From assembly GCA_050084515.1 (NCBI GenBank), contig CM114274.1, positions 41,726,001 through 41,790,000 on the forward strand: DNA of 64,000 bases, read 5' to 3'. Position numbers and translations under genes: made by a program. The notes under the pieces were generated by a model. The model worked only from the letters and a program-made list of their open reading frames with translations. It was not told where the DNA came from and made no database searches. This document shows, in pieces, positions 22,800 to 34,860 of the stretch. This stretch comes from Blasia pusilla (taxonomy: Eukaryota > Marchantiophyta > Marchantiopsida > Blasiales). Position 1 is the stretch's first letter, and each line of letters opens with the position of its first letter.

Positions 22800-23660
22800 A
22801 ATCCCTTACACCATCTGGAACAGAGTTGACAATAAGTGCTAGTCTTCCGAAGTCCATAGCTGCTACAGAGATAACTCTGCTCCCCAACTGCCATGCCAAC
22901 TCTCACTTCCATACATCCTCAAAGAACTTCGCCTTAAATCCCCTATCAAATCTCAGACACAATTGACAGCCAATGGATTGCAAACATCAGAGACGCCAAT
23001 TTTAAGAGTTCAGATTTGGGAACTTGCCAATCTCTCTTGAAGGGAGCACAGTACTCATCGAGATGGACATGGTAAGAGAGTGGGAGAGGAGCACATCCAC
23101 GAATGGTCTGCCCACCATCAACACGAAAAGGATTAGAAAGGCGTTTTTTATGCATCTCCCCCAGACCATCAAACTCCAACCGGTACAATTCTCATAACTA
23201 AGAGAAACTCTGTCTACAAACTCCAACCGACACCATTTTAAGAAAGCAAATTCACGGTCTAGAAACTCCAGCCCACACAAATCTTAGAAAGCTGGTAATT
23301 CATTGCCTGCTTACTCCAAGTTACCCAAAAAAGTCTCAGAATCCACCGACCTCATCGTCTGCAAACTCGAGCCCAAAAAACTCTCAAAACTAAGAAAAAT
23401 CAGAGTCTGCAAATTCCAGCCAACATAACTTTCTTTACTCATAAAATTTATTCTCTGGAAACTCAAAGTTACCCCCAAGAATCTCGTAGTTCAGAAAAAC
23501 TGAAGTCATTGTCTGCCAACTCTAACGTGCACGATTCTCAGAATTTAATCCCACTAGGTTATGAGAATTTGGTGGGTAACTTGGAGGAGCTTGCGGACAG
23601 TGGATTTTCCGAGTTATCAGAATTTCTTGGGCTGGAGTTTGTTTCGAGAGACGTTTTTCA
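22800..23660. repeat. Degenerate minisatellite-like array, unit about 50-70 bp
   Basis: A motif like TCTGCAAACTCCAGCCCA...TTCTCAGAACTAAGAAA recurs at irregular spacing with heavy divergence: ACTCCAACCGG, ACTCCAACCGAC, ACTCCAGCCCAC, ACTCGAGCCCAA, ATTCCAGCCAAC. Near 23,560-23,650 it appears inverted (GGGCTGGAGTTTG). In one minus-strand frame the units translate to a repeated (G/R)LEFxDR pattern, so the array may once have coded for repeats. No flanking gene is visible. Confidence 0.65.
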
Positions 23661-24229
23661 ATGCACTCCAGCCCATAACAATTCCTGGAACTAAGCAAAT
23701 TCGTTGTTCAGTTGCAGAGAAAAATAAATTCATGTATCTTGCCCCTTTCGCTTGGGGCTGGATAACTTCAGGTGAAACGTGCGATATCCTCCCAACGACA
23801 AGAAGAAGATGGACCTCAAAATGAAAGACAGAAGCTGCACATGGGAAATCGGAGGCCCTTCAAACCTCGAGCAAAATGGATTCTCGGAATAGGAATTGGG
23901 CCGTCTGAGAATATACGAACTTCGCAGTTTTAAGTTAACTGATTAGAAATAAAGTGGAATGAAATATCCACTTTATTATAGAAACAAATTATAGAAACAA
24001 AGTAATAACATGTCAAAAAGTGTAAAAAGTGCATAATAGAATAATAAAAATAATTACAACTAGTAATAAACACTAACTACCGTACAAATATGACAAGAAT
24101 GGTAGTGGTTGGTCCTACTACAAGGAGTCCATAAACCACCAAGTAAGGATGCCAAGGCTTGTGCATGTTATATGTATTACAAAACATAAGTAGTAATTAG
24201 AGACCGAAAAGGACTAGGGTAAGGGGCAA

Positions 24230-25600
24230 GATGATGATGAGTGGTGAGCACATATTTTCAGGAAAATGTCAAAAAACACATGTAAATGACCGAATGCCGA
24301 ATACCTCCGCTGCAAAAGAAATAAATCTATCAATGTATGTCTCGTAGGGTAACTCAACTCTTTGATTCTTGTTGAAGCTTCGCCGCCGAACTACGGCTTG
24401 ACACACTAAGTCAAAACGTATTGGATGAGCAACCACCACATCACCTAGTATGTGGAATCCACCTCAAGACATAACAAGATCAACTCTCCGATGAAAAGTT
24501 GCTTATGTGGTTGAAGGTAAGGAGCTTCTCTTGCCCAACGTTATATCCAGCAGTACGAATTATTGATGCTACGGCCTCTCTAATGATATCAAGTGTGGTC
24601 GCTTGTTCTCCACCATTATGCATCGGAGAATACAGATATCCTTAGCATCAATGGGAGTCCTGTATATATAATTCATCACACCTAGTAGAGCAAGTTGGGG
24701 AAGTCCAAGGCATAACTGAAAAGTTTTCGAGTATATATTTTGAGGAAGACAAAATGGAAGAATAAAAGGATTTGCAATAAGCTACGCCCCCACTCTGGTA
24801 CCCGCACATGAACGCAGACAAGCTCAATGAGCGTTAGAGGATGCCTTACATAGAATGTTGGAAAAGTTGATTTGGTGCAAATTTTTGGAGATATGCTCTT
24901 GAAGTCAATCAAGCCCTTCCATAATCAATTAACTGAAAGGGGATAGAATTAATTCTGTAGCAAGAAGAAGAAGAGCTCGAGAATTGACTAAAAGGGGATA
25001 GAATTACTTGTGTAGCAAGAGGAAGAAGAGCTCCGGCAGATCTTAGTTGTTGTTGAAGTAACACGCCCCTTCCTCTACATGGGCAACATGATCAATCAAG
25101 ATAGGTGTATCTCCTTGGAGAAACCTTGAAATCATAATCGATATTACCAACGCCCAACTCCCCAAAAAGGTTGCGTGAGCAGATGCAATCGTGGAGGAAA
25201 GTTCCACCCCTCCAAAAGAAATAGGCAAGATATCTTGTTGTGAAGCGAAGACACCATCCTCTTCCTCAAATGTATTCGGGCCAAGAAGTTGACCAAAATT
25301 TGCCAAGATAAAAGCGTCAAAAGATACCAACCGATGTAAGAACCTTGAAAATGGGAATGTGGACAAGTGCAAAGAAAGTAGGAAGGATGTCTTAAAAACC
25401 ATTGGGAGAGAATCCCATGAGCCACTTGGGGATCCCTTAGATGACGTAACTAATAAAGCCATTCCGCGTCTTTCCAAGAACTTTGAGACATAGTCGATGA
25501 AGCCAATTGGGACCCCAAGAAACCTAATTCCTTCAATGAAGATGGAAAAATCAAGAGTAGGAGGGGTGAATGTTGAGGTGAGGCATAAAGGAGACCATAC
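24230..25600 (-). pseudogene. Thumb, CCHC and endonuclease region of copy A (broken)
   Basis: The frame 25477-25043 carries FLHRLVSFDAFILANFGQLL, DILPISFGGVELSSTIASAH and FLGSWALVISIMISRFLQGD. These are nearly identical to copy B at 39.2-39.9 kb (WLASFNAFILTTFGQLLGPN...SILPISFGGVGLSSTVASAP). Downstream to about 24,250 the frame is badly broken, but remnants of the C-terminal nuclease region align with copy B. The region gives the zinc knuckle and target-cleaving nuclease in the intact family. Confidence 0.7.
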
Positions 25601-25610
25601 TCCATATTTA

Positions 25611-26920
25611 CTAGGTTGGACTTTTAAGGTTTAAGAAAGAGAGTTTTTCCACAAAATGGGTATAAGTAGGAACCATTTCAAAAGAAGGACCTATAATGTG
25701 AGTGTCATCAACAATAGAGGGGAAAAGACAAGATGGAAATGCTTGCGCTGATGCTCGAAGGGCACAAAAATGGGTAATGGCAAAGAGTGGGCTACCCATG
25801 GGACCACCTTAACGCGTGCCACGAGCCAATTGGAGAATACTATATTCCCCGGAAGTAGCATGATGAGAATAAATAATAGGCGTATCATAGATATAGAAGG
25901 AGCAAAAAAATGGAATGAGAGTCGTAAGTTTTTCTCTTGCACAACGTAACTCTTCAAAGATGGCCGCACGAGAAACTGAATTGAAAGTGTTAGCCGCATC
26001 AACTTGAATTGCTATCCATTCTGGATGAATATCAAGAGTGGAGCGAATTCCATGCACCATAGCCTCACAACCATCAAGAGTTACCACTCAAATTGATAAG
26101 GAAATAAGTGAGCACTAAAGGAAGGATAAAATTGCAAGCACAGGGATTGACTAACCAAGCGGTATATAACCTCTCCAATAGCCAAAGGGCAAACACCTGA
26201 AGGATACTTATCCATAGCCAACAAATGACAAGCCTCTAAGAGCCTAGAGATAGAGAATGGGAGACGACTTGCGGTAATATGTGCACACACCTTATATAGA
26301 GAGACAAAGCCAATTGTTGAATCTCTCGATATAAAGCTATTACGGAGATGCTCAAAAACCATCCTTGATAGCCTGCTTGCTGATAAGCGAGGAGTATGAA
26401 GAAAAACCCTTGTGAAAACCTCCAAGTCAATATCCGTTGTATAGTCTTCTACAAAAGATGATCCATCATCACTTGAAGGAGGGTGACGAGCTTCTAAGAG
26501 AGCCACTATGTCCGCACGTGAGAACTCACCAACCTGCCCCAAAATTAGATTTTGTCGAAGTTGTTGTTGTATTGAAGGCCTCCCATGATTGGCATCTTGA
26601 ATGGGATGAGTCGTAGATAAGGCCTCCGCTCGAAGTACATGCTCATTCTTAAGATTCTGCCAATCCCCTCACATAAAGCGTTGAATACTTGTGGAGGTTT
26701 CAAGATGACCCGTTGCACCACCCTTTGGAGGGAGGACTAAAACCCATTGTGGAAAGAATAATAGGAGATACCCAGCATTCATATCTATGGAATCACATGC
26801 TAACCTTTCTAATAGGAAAAACAAAGCTTGTTGGGTGATGGGGCGAAGAGCAATTGGAATGCGGGTGTAGAGTCTAGGACGAGGGAGACTTGGATGGAAA
26901 GAGGCTCAAAGAGCAAAGAA
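25611..26920 (-). pseudogene. Reverse transcriptase domain of copy A (broken)
   Basis: Pieces in order: FFPQWVLVLPPKGG and GDWQNL; FSRADIVALLEARHP; MVFEHLRNSF; CPLAIGEVIYRL; IAIQVDAANTFNSVSRAAIF (RT motif A, with Asp); GTR, stop, GDPLGGALF-like (motif B); FPSIVDDTHIIG (motif C with the catalytic DD). The VDDTHIIG form of motif C and the FEELR...FFCSFY block recur in copy C, so they define a family. At least four frame changes separate the pieces. Confidence 0.8.
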
Positions 26921-26942
26921 GATCAATTTGGCTTAACTTGGT

Positions 26943-27545
26943 CTAAGCAGTTGTTGTGGGGAGTGCAGTAGGAGGTGGTATCAGGTTAGGGATTGAATGC
27001 TCATGCATTAATCGACAATACCGATGATGTCTTTTGATCCCATTAGGACCAAACTCCTTATGACAAGGTATGCAACAAACCTTTGGCACAAATGCAAATG
27101 TAGAAGGGTTACAAGGAGAGGAGGTGGGAGGAGCAAGAGGTGGTAATGGACGACCATGAGGGGATAAGTAGATTGGGGAAGGAGGAAGAGGAAGCGAGGA
27201 GATAAGGATAGAATAGATGGGAGTTGGAAGCAAGGGCATATATGAGATATGTGAGGAAGGCAAAGAAGTAGGATTCGGGAATAATGGATCAAGATTAGGC
27301 TCAATAGGACGAGATGAAGAGGGAAGAAGAGGTGAATGTGGAAGAAATGTAGCGAGTGTAATGGTTTTATTAGCATCTAGAAGAAAATGGCAAGATCTAT
27401 GATGAGAAGGTGAACCAAGGGGAAAGGTTACGATTGTAGGAGGGCGTGTAAAACCAAAGAAGCAAGTAAGTAAGCGAATAAGTGGAGAATCCAACTCCAT
27501 CTTGATGACTGCTATGAGGGAGTGAGTTCGTAATGTTAGGCCCAA
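26943..27545 (-). pseudogene. N-terminal zinc-finger segment of retrotransposon copy A
   Basis: An open frame of 200 codons. Residues 1-150 are rich in Pro, Ser and Leu. Near residue 158 lies CCIPCHKEFGPNGIKRHHRY followed by C, a CxxC...H/C zinc finger of the sort found at the N-terminus of R2-type proteins, where it binds DNA at the target. A stop follows 40 residues later, but recognisable protein continues in the next frame (LLLFFPQWVLVLPPKGGATG), so the stop is probably secondary. The same LLLLLPRWCL...GHREV block occurs in copy C at 33.6 kb. Confidence 0.7.
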
Positions 27546-27559
27546 TCATATCAAATGAT

Positions 27560-29290
27560 CAAGAAAAGCAAGTGGAATCCCTTAAGCCGAAAGTAACCCT
27601 TATCACTCTTTAAGAAGAGCGTTATAAGTGAAATTGCGTTCAGGAATCTATGAGCACATTTAGGGGAGCAGGACGTCCAAAGATCCCAAGAAGTTTGAAA
27701 AACTCCATCTTAAGTGGAAAAAAGAAGACCCCAAAGTTCAAGTTTGAGAAGTTGATCACGTTGGGCCTTAGGTTGAAAAGATTGGATCACAATGGAAATA
27801 GTTACAAGCTAAATTCTAAAGTCCCTCCATTTCCTCCGCCATAGTCCTCCATAGTAGCCAAATTATACCACACTTGCAATAAGCCATTTTTTTGCAAAAG
27901 TAGCAAAAAATAACCAAAATTGAAAGATATTAGCACCTAGTAAATTTCATCTCTTGATACATCTTAAGCTTTCAATGAATTGACATTTCCACTTTGAGGA
28001 ACAGTGTGATTATTTCTATTAGAAATTATTTTTCAAAAAAAACCATTTTAACTCTATACAAATTTAACTTTCTTTCTAATCTATTATTCACTTAAGTTCT
28101 AGTTGAAAAAATTTCTCCAACCAAAATATGATTTTTTATTCATATCTAACCATATGTACTTTGTGGTATTTACCACATATTTTCTCAAAGGAGAAAGTTT
28201 CTTTTTTATGGAAAGAGACTTTTTCAAATAATCAAAATTTCTCCATGGAAAAAATATGAGGTAAATGCGAGAAAATAAATAGGGCTATATGTGGAGCTAG
28301 AGAAATTAAACTTAAGAAATTTTCCAAATCCACTTTTTGAATTTTAGAGGCATAATTCTAAACCCTAAACCCTATCCCTTAGCCCCTACTTCTCAACAAA
28401 TATGCTTCTCCTTCTCTCTCAATCTCTACTTTGATGTTAAACTACAAGTGTTAACTAACTTTTATTTAAGTCACACTAGAAAAAGAAAAGAAAATTTAAC
28501 TTCCCATTTTTCCTCATTTTAAAATAATTCAAAATTAACTATCTTCCCCTACTCTTCCTACTTAAACTATCACTCGTTTCAAATCCAATCTCATCCTCCA
28601 CTCATTCATTAACATTTGGAAAAAATTTCACCATGCCTCCTCCATAAAACGTTAGTATTTCCTCTGAAAAAATTCAAAATCTTATCTAAAATTATTCCTT
28701 GTTAATCCTTACTAAGGAAAAAATTGGATTTTCTGTTTAAAATAAATTTTTTATTTCATGAAAAAGAGCAAGATTCTCCAAAAACCAAAATGTGGGTAAA
28801 GTTCTCAAAAACTTTTGAATATCCAATCTTGATCTTTTAGTCATACATCTCATCATTGAGATGGCACCTATTATTTTATCTATATGGACCCTAAAAACCC
28901 AAATATTCTATAAATTTTCTCAAAAGAACTTCACCAATTCCATACCTAATTTTTTATCTGAAAATTTTATTAAACCTTTATGGAAATTATTTTTAATATT
29001 AAAATATATTATTTCATATTTCTTTTGAAATTTACATCCCTAGTTTGGTATGCTTGAATTATTTGATAACATGTAAATATTTGATGCTCAAATGTCCTTG
29101 CAGGGACATTTAAGCATCAACCTTGGCTATTTTCTATTTGACTATGCTCCACTTTCAAATGTCTTACATCACAACGGGTGGCTTAGGGATCTCACTTGGA
29201 ATTTGAAAAATAGATATGATTCTAGTATGTGAGTTGTGTGGAAATTTGAGAAAAAATATACAAAAGTGAATGGATTTAGGAAGTAAATCT
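27560..29290. other. AT-rich, no recognised gene
   Basis: Very AT-rich with homopolymer runs. It includes CTAAACCCTAAACCCTA near 28,360-28,375, a short telomere-like string too brief to mean more. An inverted repeat at 29081 is listed separately. Confidence 0.5.
29081..29120. repeat. Snap-back inverted repeat, 17-bp arms
   Basis: TTGATGCTCAAATGTCC (29081-29097) pairs with 29104-29120 with one mismatch, around a 6-bp loop. Confidence 0.85.
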
Positions 29291-29299
29291 ATAATACGA

Positions 29300-29705
29300 T
29301 TTATATTTACTAGTAAGGTGATAGTGCGATGCAAGGGAAATAAAATTTTTTTTGAAGAGCTAGTGTAGAGCCCGTGAAAGGAAGAAATTAATGATTTTGC
29401 ACATAAATTAAAAAAAATTTTGCTGCCCAATTGTCACGTGTCAAGCTAAGAGGTGTTTTCAAATCAAAAAGGCACTCTCTTGTAATAATATAGATAAGGT
29501 GCCCATACGATGCAATCGAAAACAAAAAGTGTTTGAAGAGTTTGTGTATAGCCCTTGAAGGGAAGAGATTAATGATATTGCATGTAAATTAAATTTTTTT
29601 CTTATTGCACGTAACATGTGAAATATTTTCTTGTTGTCCTGTTGCCATGTGTCAAGGAGAGAGGTGTTTGCAAATCAAGAAGGCAATCTCCCATAATAAT
29701 ATAGG
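29300..29705. repeat. Diverged tandem duplication, about 200-bp unit
   Basis: Two units share blocks in the same order: AGGTG.....GCGATGCAA, TTGAAGAG.T.GTGTA.AGCCC.TGAA, AAATTAATGAT-like, CACGTGTCAAG / CATGTGTCAAG, GAGGTGTTT.CAAATCA, and AATAATATAG at the end. The first runs about 29,305-29,492 and the second about 29,497-29,704. Such blocks resemble tails of non-autonomous elements, but the family is not identified. Confidence 0.75.
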
Positions 29706-31180
29706 AGATGGAGAAATACAATCCTCGCTACAACTCTCACCTAAAATTTTCAAAAAATTTGCACATAAAAAAAGTTCATATCCATGGGACTTATCTCCAT
29801 GCTAGGGAAGGACAATTCATGCCATAAACGTTTATTGCATCTTATCCCCCAAAATTGGGTCCTCTTCAACCCCCCTAATCCCACACCCATTACTTGCCAT
29901 ACCCCACTTGTTGCATTAGACTGCGCAAATTAAAAAAATATCCAATGCATGTGTAGAAATAGCATGTTTGGAGACAACTTCATCTTAGAGATAGATAAGT
30001 CGGTTTCTGTGCAACTTTGATTTTCAAATACAAAAATTTGTTATATCGTTCAAATCTTGAATTAGTTAGTATAAGATTATCTCACTAACACTTTAAAATG
30101 TTAAACATCAAATTTAGAGATAAAGATTGTTAAGGTTCATCCATATAATTATCCTCAAGATAGTTTTGAATGGTAATTTTATTTATTCATATTTTCAGAA
30201 AATAAAATTAATTTACTTGAAATTTTGGATTCTCCTCATGAAATTTTTCTCGTGTAGCTTTTTCTATGCATTGTTGTTTCCATTAAATATAAAGGACTCT
30301 AAGAACGCCACTTATCCCTTTCTTCAATATCAACGTAAATTTAATGCGATAAAATTGTAATTTTCTTTGATATTTGCTAAAATATTTTCAACATTCACAG
30401 ACTCGTTTTGGAAAAATAAATAGAAGGAAAATTTCATGGAGCGAGCTCTCAAAAATAGTAGGTTGTATTTTCTTTTTGGTGTGGGTTTGTCACATCGGGA
30501 CTTTGGGCATAAGAAGTTCCCATAAGGTGTTGAAGGGGCTGCAAGAAGCATGATTTGATATTGGGATTCATAAGTCTTTTTGAAAAATGAATCCTGAAAT
30601 TATATATTTGATAAAATTAATCCAAAGATAAAATTTCTTTCTCTTTTCCAAATAAAAATATTATTTAGAAAATCAATGTAAATTTTTTATTGAATCGCAC
30701 GTAGTGTTTAAGTTACCAAAAGACATGATATTCTTAGCCTTAGGATTAGTGTTACCATCTTTGTAAATGCCACATGTCTTTTCTTAGATTTCAATATTAA
30801 TCACAATCCACAATCTATGCGACGCTTAGAATAAAGAGGGTCAAACAATGCATGCCTAAATTCATTGCTAGCATTTCCAAGTTCAAAGAGTAGACATTCA
30901 AAATGTTGAAAAATAGGGTAGATACTTATAAGGAGATAACTCCTAAGATGCTTGTATTTTTGGTTCAATTCCTCTAAAAGCTTTATCCACCAAACCATTT
31001 TTTAGTCGGTCAATGAGAAGATTTCCAATTTGATTAGATTACATGAGACCTCAAAACTTCAAATTTGCTAAGTCCAAGACTAGAATGAAGAGAATGAGAA
31101 AGAGTCAAGCATAGAATTTTTTTCCTACTCTATCGTATGATTGCACAAAAACAAACAAATCTGTCGCACAAGGAGAACCA
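29706..31180. other. AT-rich, no recognised gene
   Basis: No frames with family resemblance. Short frames at 30127-30360 (+) and 30330-30551 (-) look like chance in AT-rich DNA. Confidence 0.45.
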
Positions 31181-31184
31181 AGAA

Positions 31185-31840
31185 TGGACATGTCCACAGA
31201 CATTGAGGTTGCACGGAAACACAATTTTTTGTCCATGGGACAAATATGTTCAAACTTGACCACAGACATGCCCCATGGGTCCCTAGTGGGGGTTTTGTCA
31301 CCAAGATAACCCACGCGGGCTCGCAACGCAGGTACAAGATTAGGATGTGCGGGCTACAATCCCTTGTCTAGCCCGCATGGAGCCCGCATGTGACCTGCAT
31401 GGTCACATGCAAGTCCTACGGACTTAATGTGGGCCACGCAGAGGTTTGATACGGGCCTCTACGAGCAAGGTACGGGCTATTAAACAATTTGCAAGAACAC
31501 GAGTTGTTGGTTCTTGCAAGATCGTGAATCCCCGGTATACTTTGCGAGCAAGGCCTGCACACACGACAGACATAAGGCGGATACATACTTTATATATGTG
31601 CAATCTTGACAGACATCGATTGCAAAAGATGTTGCTTACAGTGGAAGGTAGCAAAGGGGCAAGAAGGGAGGTTGGGGAAGAAGAAACAGGAAAATGCAGA
31701 CGCAAGTGGGGGAATGAGAAAGAAAGGTGATTTTGGGCCCACGGAAGAAAATGCTTTCATAAAAGGATCAACTTAAATCCACGAACATAGACATATTTGC
31801 ATAAAGACATGGACTTTGTCTACTCACAACCTTGCTCTAG
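31185..31840. mobile_element. Possible non-autonomous DNA transposon (relative of 44.56 kb)
   Basis: The left side (31,185-31,290) has GTCCACAGACATTGAGGTTGCA...TTTTTGTCCATGGGACAAATATG (split here). The right side (31,735-31,840) reads, inverted, AAGGTTG...AGTCCATGTC...AAATATGTC. The interior has GGGGGAATGAGAAAGAA followed by GGGCCCA. The element at 44.56-44.90 kb repeats this pattern. The termini are loose and no target duplication is seen. Confidence 0.35.
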
Positions 31841-31844
31841 AACC

Positions 31845-33250
31845 ACTTCTATCCTTCATTATTCAATTATTTTGTTAATAATAGGTCGATCATAGTCATT
31901 TACATACATCCATCCTTGAAATATCATATCTCCTTGTCACTCATCATAGTACAAGTCTAGAAATCACTCATTAGAGTACAAATACATTAAATAAGACTCC
32001 ACTAATCTTCCCCTTGGAATTTTAAAGATATGATCCTCCAACTTTGTTACACTTCATCCCCTCAAACCTTCAAACCCCAATACAAAAAAGAGATGAACGT
32101 AATTGTAGCTTCTCCGTCTTAATACCTTCATAAAAAGTGCTTACATTTAAGAATATTCTCAAGCAATAATATTATAGGTTTTGTGAATAAGTGAATGTAT
32201 TGCCATTGAATGTGCTTAGTTCTAGCATAAAATGCAATATTTTTGCTAGATTAGGAGATTTTTATTGTCACTAAAGAGCATGTTATTCTATGGTATAATT
32301 CTTGCCATAGAATCTTTTTCCTTGGAAGAAACTCCTCAACCGATGCTTTTCTTCGCTAGTGGATGAAACTTTTAACAAAAAGAAATCTAAAAATTTGAAC
32401 ATTCATCGATGTAAAGTTGTATAAAGTTGAATACATGAAGTTCCCTTCATCAACACATACGTCAAATTGTTGCGTAGCTCAGCAAATTACCATCGAGATA
32501 CTCGAGCCATGGACGTCATTGAACAGGCCATTCGAAACAAAACAAAAATCCTATTGAAGGATATTGTAACATAAGGTGACGGAATCAGAAACGATCGAAC
32601 GGAGCAGCGATTTTGGGCGGGGACGGCGAGAGGCATGGACGGGGACGGCGGGAGGAAGGACGGAGGGCGTAGGGGACGAAAAGAGACGTGCTACATGTCG
32701 AAACGGAGAGCGTGACGAGAGCTTCGTTTTGATCCGGACCTTGCTGCATGGCGTGAAGTATTTTTATTTTTATTCATCTTTTTAGAATTCGGTTCATATT
32801 AGGGTTCCAAATGTGAATATTAGGGTTTAGCTTATTGTCATTTGGAGAAATTTCCCAAGGTAACGTCCTCTATTCACCCACCCTTCCCCTCCTTTCCCAA
32901 GTCCTTTCTTGTTTGTCGTATTTGTCGTATGTGCTTCTCATTTTGGTTCGATTCTCGTTTGTATTTGTTACCCTTCCCGTACATACACTTTTCTTCTCAT
33001 CTATTTTATCTCGAAGGGCCCATGATCTTTTCACACTCTTAGCAACTCTCGTATTCATGAGTTTATTTTTGGGAGGGGGTTGGGACTAGAAGTCCTAGGT
33101 GATGTTGGTAGGTGAGAGTTTATGTTAGAGGGAGCATTACCGTGGACGGGAAGAGAGTGGTTTGCCAGGACCGCTCGTTCGAATGGGGATGACAGGACTG
33201 TTATTGACGGGGATTGTCGCACGATTTTATTGGAGGGGGCCATATCCTCT
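31845..33250. other. No recognised gene; possible 5' region of copy C
   Basis: The first part is AT-rich. From 32,570 to 32,720 it turns G-rich (GGGGACGGCGAGAGGC-like), and 32,860-33,060 is pyrimidine-rich. The start of the retrotransposon at 33.3 kb may lie in here, but I see no N-terminal zinc finger. Confidence 0.35.
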
Positions 33251-34399
33251 TCTTGGTGAGTTGCATCCATGCCTCGACCCGCATTGGCTCCCCGTGTGGG
33301 GACCCGTGGGTCGTCTAGTCGGATACTAAATGCCCATGTTGTCCCGAATTCTTCACTCGCTCAGAATTCGGAACCACTTAGCGGCTAAACATCCCGACTT
33401 TGATAGATTTGGATGGGTGGTCCCTCCCGCCGACCATGGATGCTCTCCGGTGCTTCCCGCATCATCGCCCCCTCCTGAGGCATGGGAGTGGTTGAGGTCC
33501 CACCAGGGCAGCATTATAGGTCTCTTCGAGACCCGTTTTCCGTGCCCGAGGTTGTTTCATAGGATCCCCATGCTATTCGGGACGACCTCCGCCACGCATT
33601 CCTCCTTCCCTCGCTAGGATCGCCCTTGATCCTATGGATGAGCTCTCGTGGTACCTACTACTTCTCCTTCCACGATGGTGTCTTCGTTACACTCGGGGAG
33701 GGAAGGCCGGTCATAGAGAGGTTATAGCACGTCTGAGACGCTTTCAAGGAGGTGATTGGGAGTCTCTGCAGAGTGAGTTTGTGGCATTCGCCAGAGGTAG
33801 TAGTTCACCTGGTTTCCCGGCAGACGATCCTGGAGCAGCCAGGTTGCGACGATGTAGGACATCGGGCGAGCCTGTGAGTACTCGCGAGCGACGACGTGCT
33901 CTTCGCCCGATGGACATGGCTCCTTCTTCAGTGTTACCATCGATGCCCTCCGAGGCTACATCCTCGTCCATCGGTTGACATTCCAGCTTTTGCACGTGAC
34001 TTCCACCCTGACACGGCTATATGCCTTGACCCGTCCCTCTTTGCACGGGCACTCGGACGTTCTCCGAGGATTGCGGCCGGAGGTTTGTCTGGTATGATGT
34101 ACGAACACCTTCGTGATTGCTTTCCTTCCGAGGACACCGCTAGCGGCTTCTCCGAAGTTGCTTCAGGTTGCCTCTCACCTAGCTCAGGAAGAGTGCCAAC
34201 AGCAGATGGCCCAAGTATTAGGGGCGGGGCGACTTTTGGCGTTGTCAAGGGGGTGGTGGTATCCGTCCGATTGCCATAGGTGAGGTGCTCTTTGCGGTTG
34301 GTGAGTCGTACTCTCGCTTTGCAATTCCATGAGGCTTTCAGTCACATCCGAGTCCTTTGAGTTTGGAGTTGCCACGCCACCGGATGTGAGACGGTTGCC

Positions 34400-34860
34400 T
34401 TAGGTTTGAGGGCTTGTCTAGATGTACATCCAGTGGGTGGTTCTCCAAGTGGGACGTGGAGAACGCCTTCAACTCAGATCTCGGCTACTATATTCACAGA
34501 GTTGAGGGACGCGGGTGGCCCCATGGCGAGCCTCATTCCCTTTGTGCAAAGCTTTCTATGGGGCCCTTCGGCCCTCTATTTCCACCATGGTCGATTCGAG
34601 GAGGAGGTCACGGTCTTGGAGTCCGCCTCTGGGACTCGTCGGGGTGACCCTCTGGGTGTCGCGTTGTTTTTTGTGGCTCATTACCGAGCGGTTCTTTCTA
34701 TGGTGGAGGCTTTCCCGGGTTGCATGTTCCTTCACGCAGATGATACTCATATTGTTGGTCTGGAGATCTGGTTGTCCCCGCATTCGAGCACTTTTCAGCA
34801 TAGTTGGCACGTGTCGGCCTGGCGGTGAAGGTGGGGAAGTGCAAGGCTTGGTCTCCATTA
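34400..34860 (+). pseudogene. Reverse transcriptase domain of copy C (broken)
   Basis: Motif A, WDVENAFNS, is read in one frame at about 34,440. FTELRDAGGPMASLIPFVQS, the SGTRRGDPLGVALFFVAHYR motif B and the MFLHADDTHIVG motif C (catalytic DD) are read in another (34406-34828). Two frame changes therefore lie inside the domain. The DDTHIVG signature matches DDTHIIG of copy A. Confidence 0.85.

Larger units (their letters stand above)
23964..27545 (-). mobile_element. Non-LTR retrotransposon, restriction-like endonuclease type (copy A, near full length)
   Basis: Minus-strand order: zinc-finger N-terminus (27545-26943), linker, RT domain (about 26900-25600), thumb region, CCHC knuckle and endonuclease region (about 25480-24250), then a 3' UTR ending in the shared tail TATAATAAAGTGGATAT at 23964-23980. 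This is the architecture of R2-like elements: one ORF, N-terminal zinc finger, C-terminal restriction-like nuclease and no RNase H. The shared 3' tail and the 5' truncation of the sister copies fit target-primed reverse transcription. Many frameshifts and stops show this copy is dead. Confidence 0.8.

Noticed and set aside
27217-27402. Forward Gly/Glu-rich frame at the N-terminus of copy A
   Set aside because: It is the antisense shadow of the Pro/Ser-rich retrotransposon frame.
26943-27545. N-terminal Pro/Ser-rich 200-codon frame as an independent plant zinc-finger gene
   Set aside because: It is followed on the same strand by RT and nuclease sequence of a non-LTR element, and single zinc fingers at this place are typical of R2-like proteins.
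28360-28376. CTAAACCCTAAACCCTA as a telomere or interstitial telomeric repeat
   Set aside because: Only about two units in AT-rich DNA. Too short to support the claim.
32576-32785. Arg/Gly-rich 69-codon frame as an RNA-binding protein gene
   Set aside because: It lies in G-rich DNA where such a composition arises by chance, and it has no RGG spacing or partner domain.
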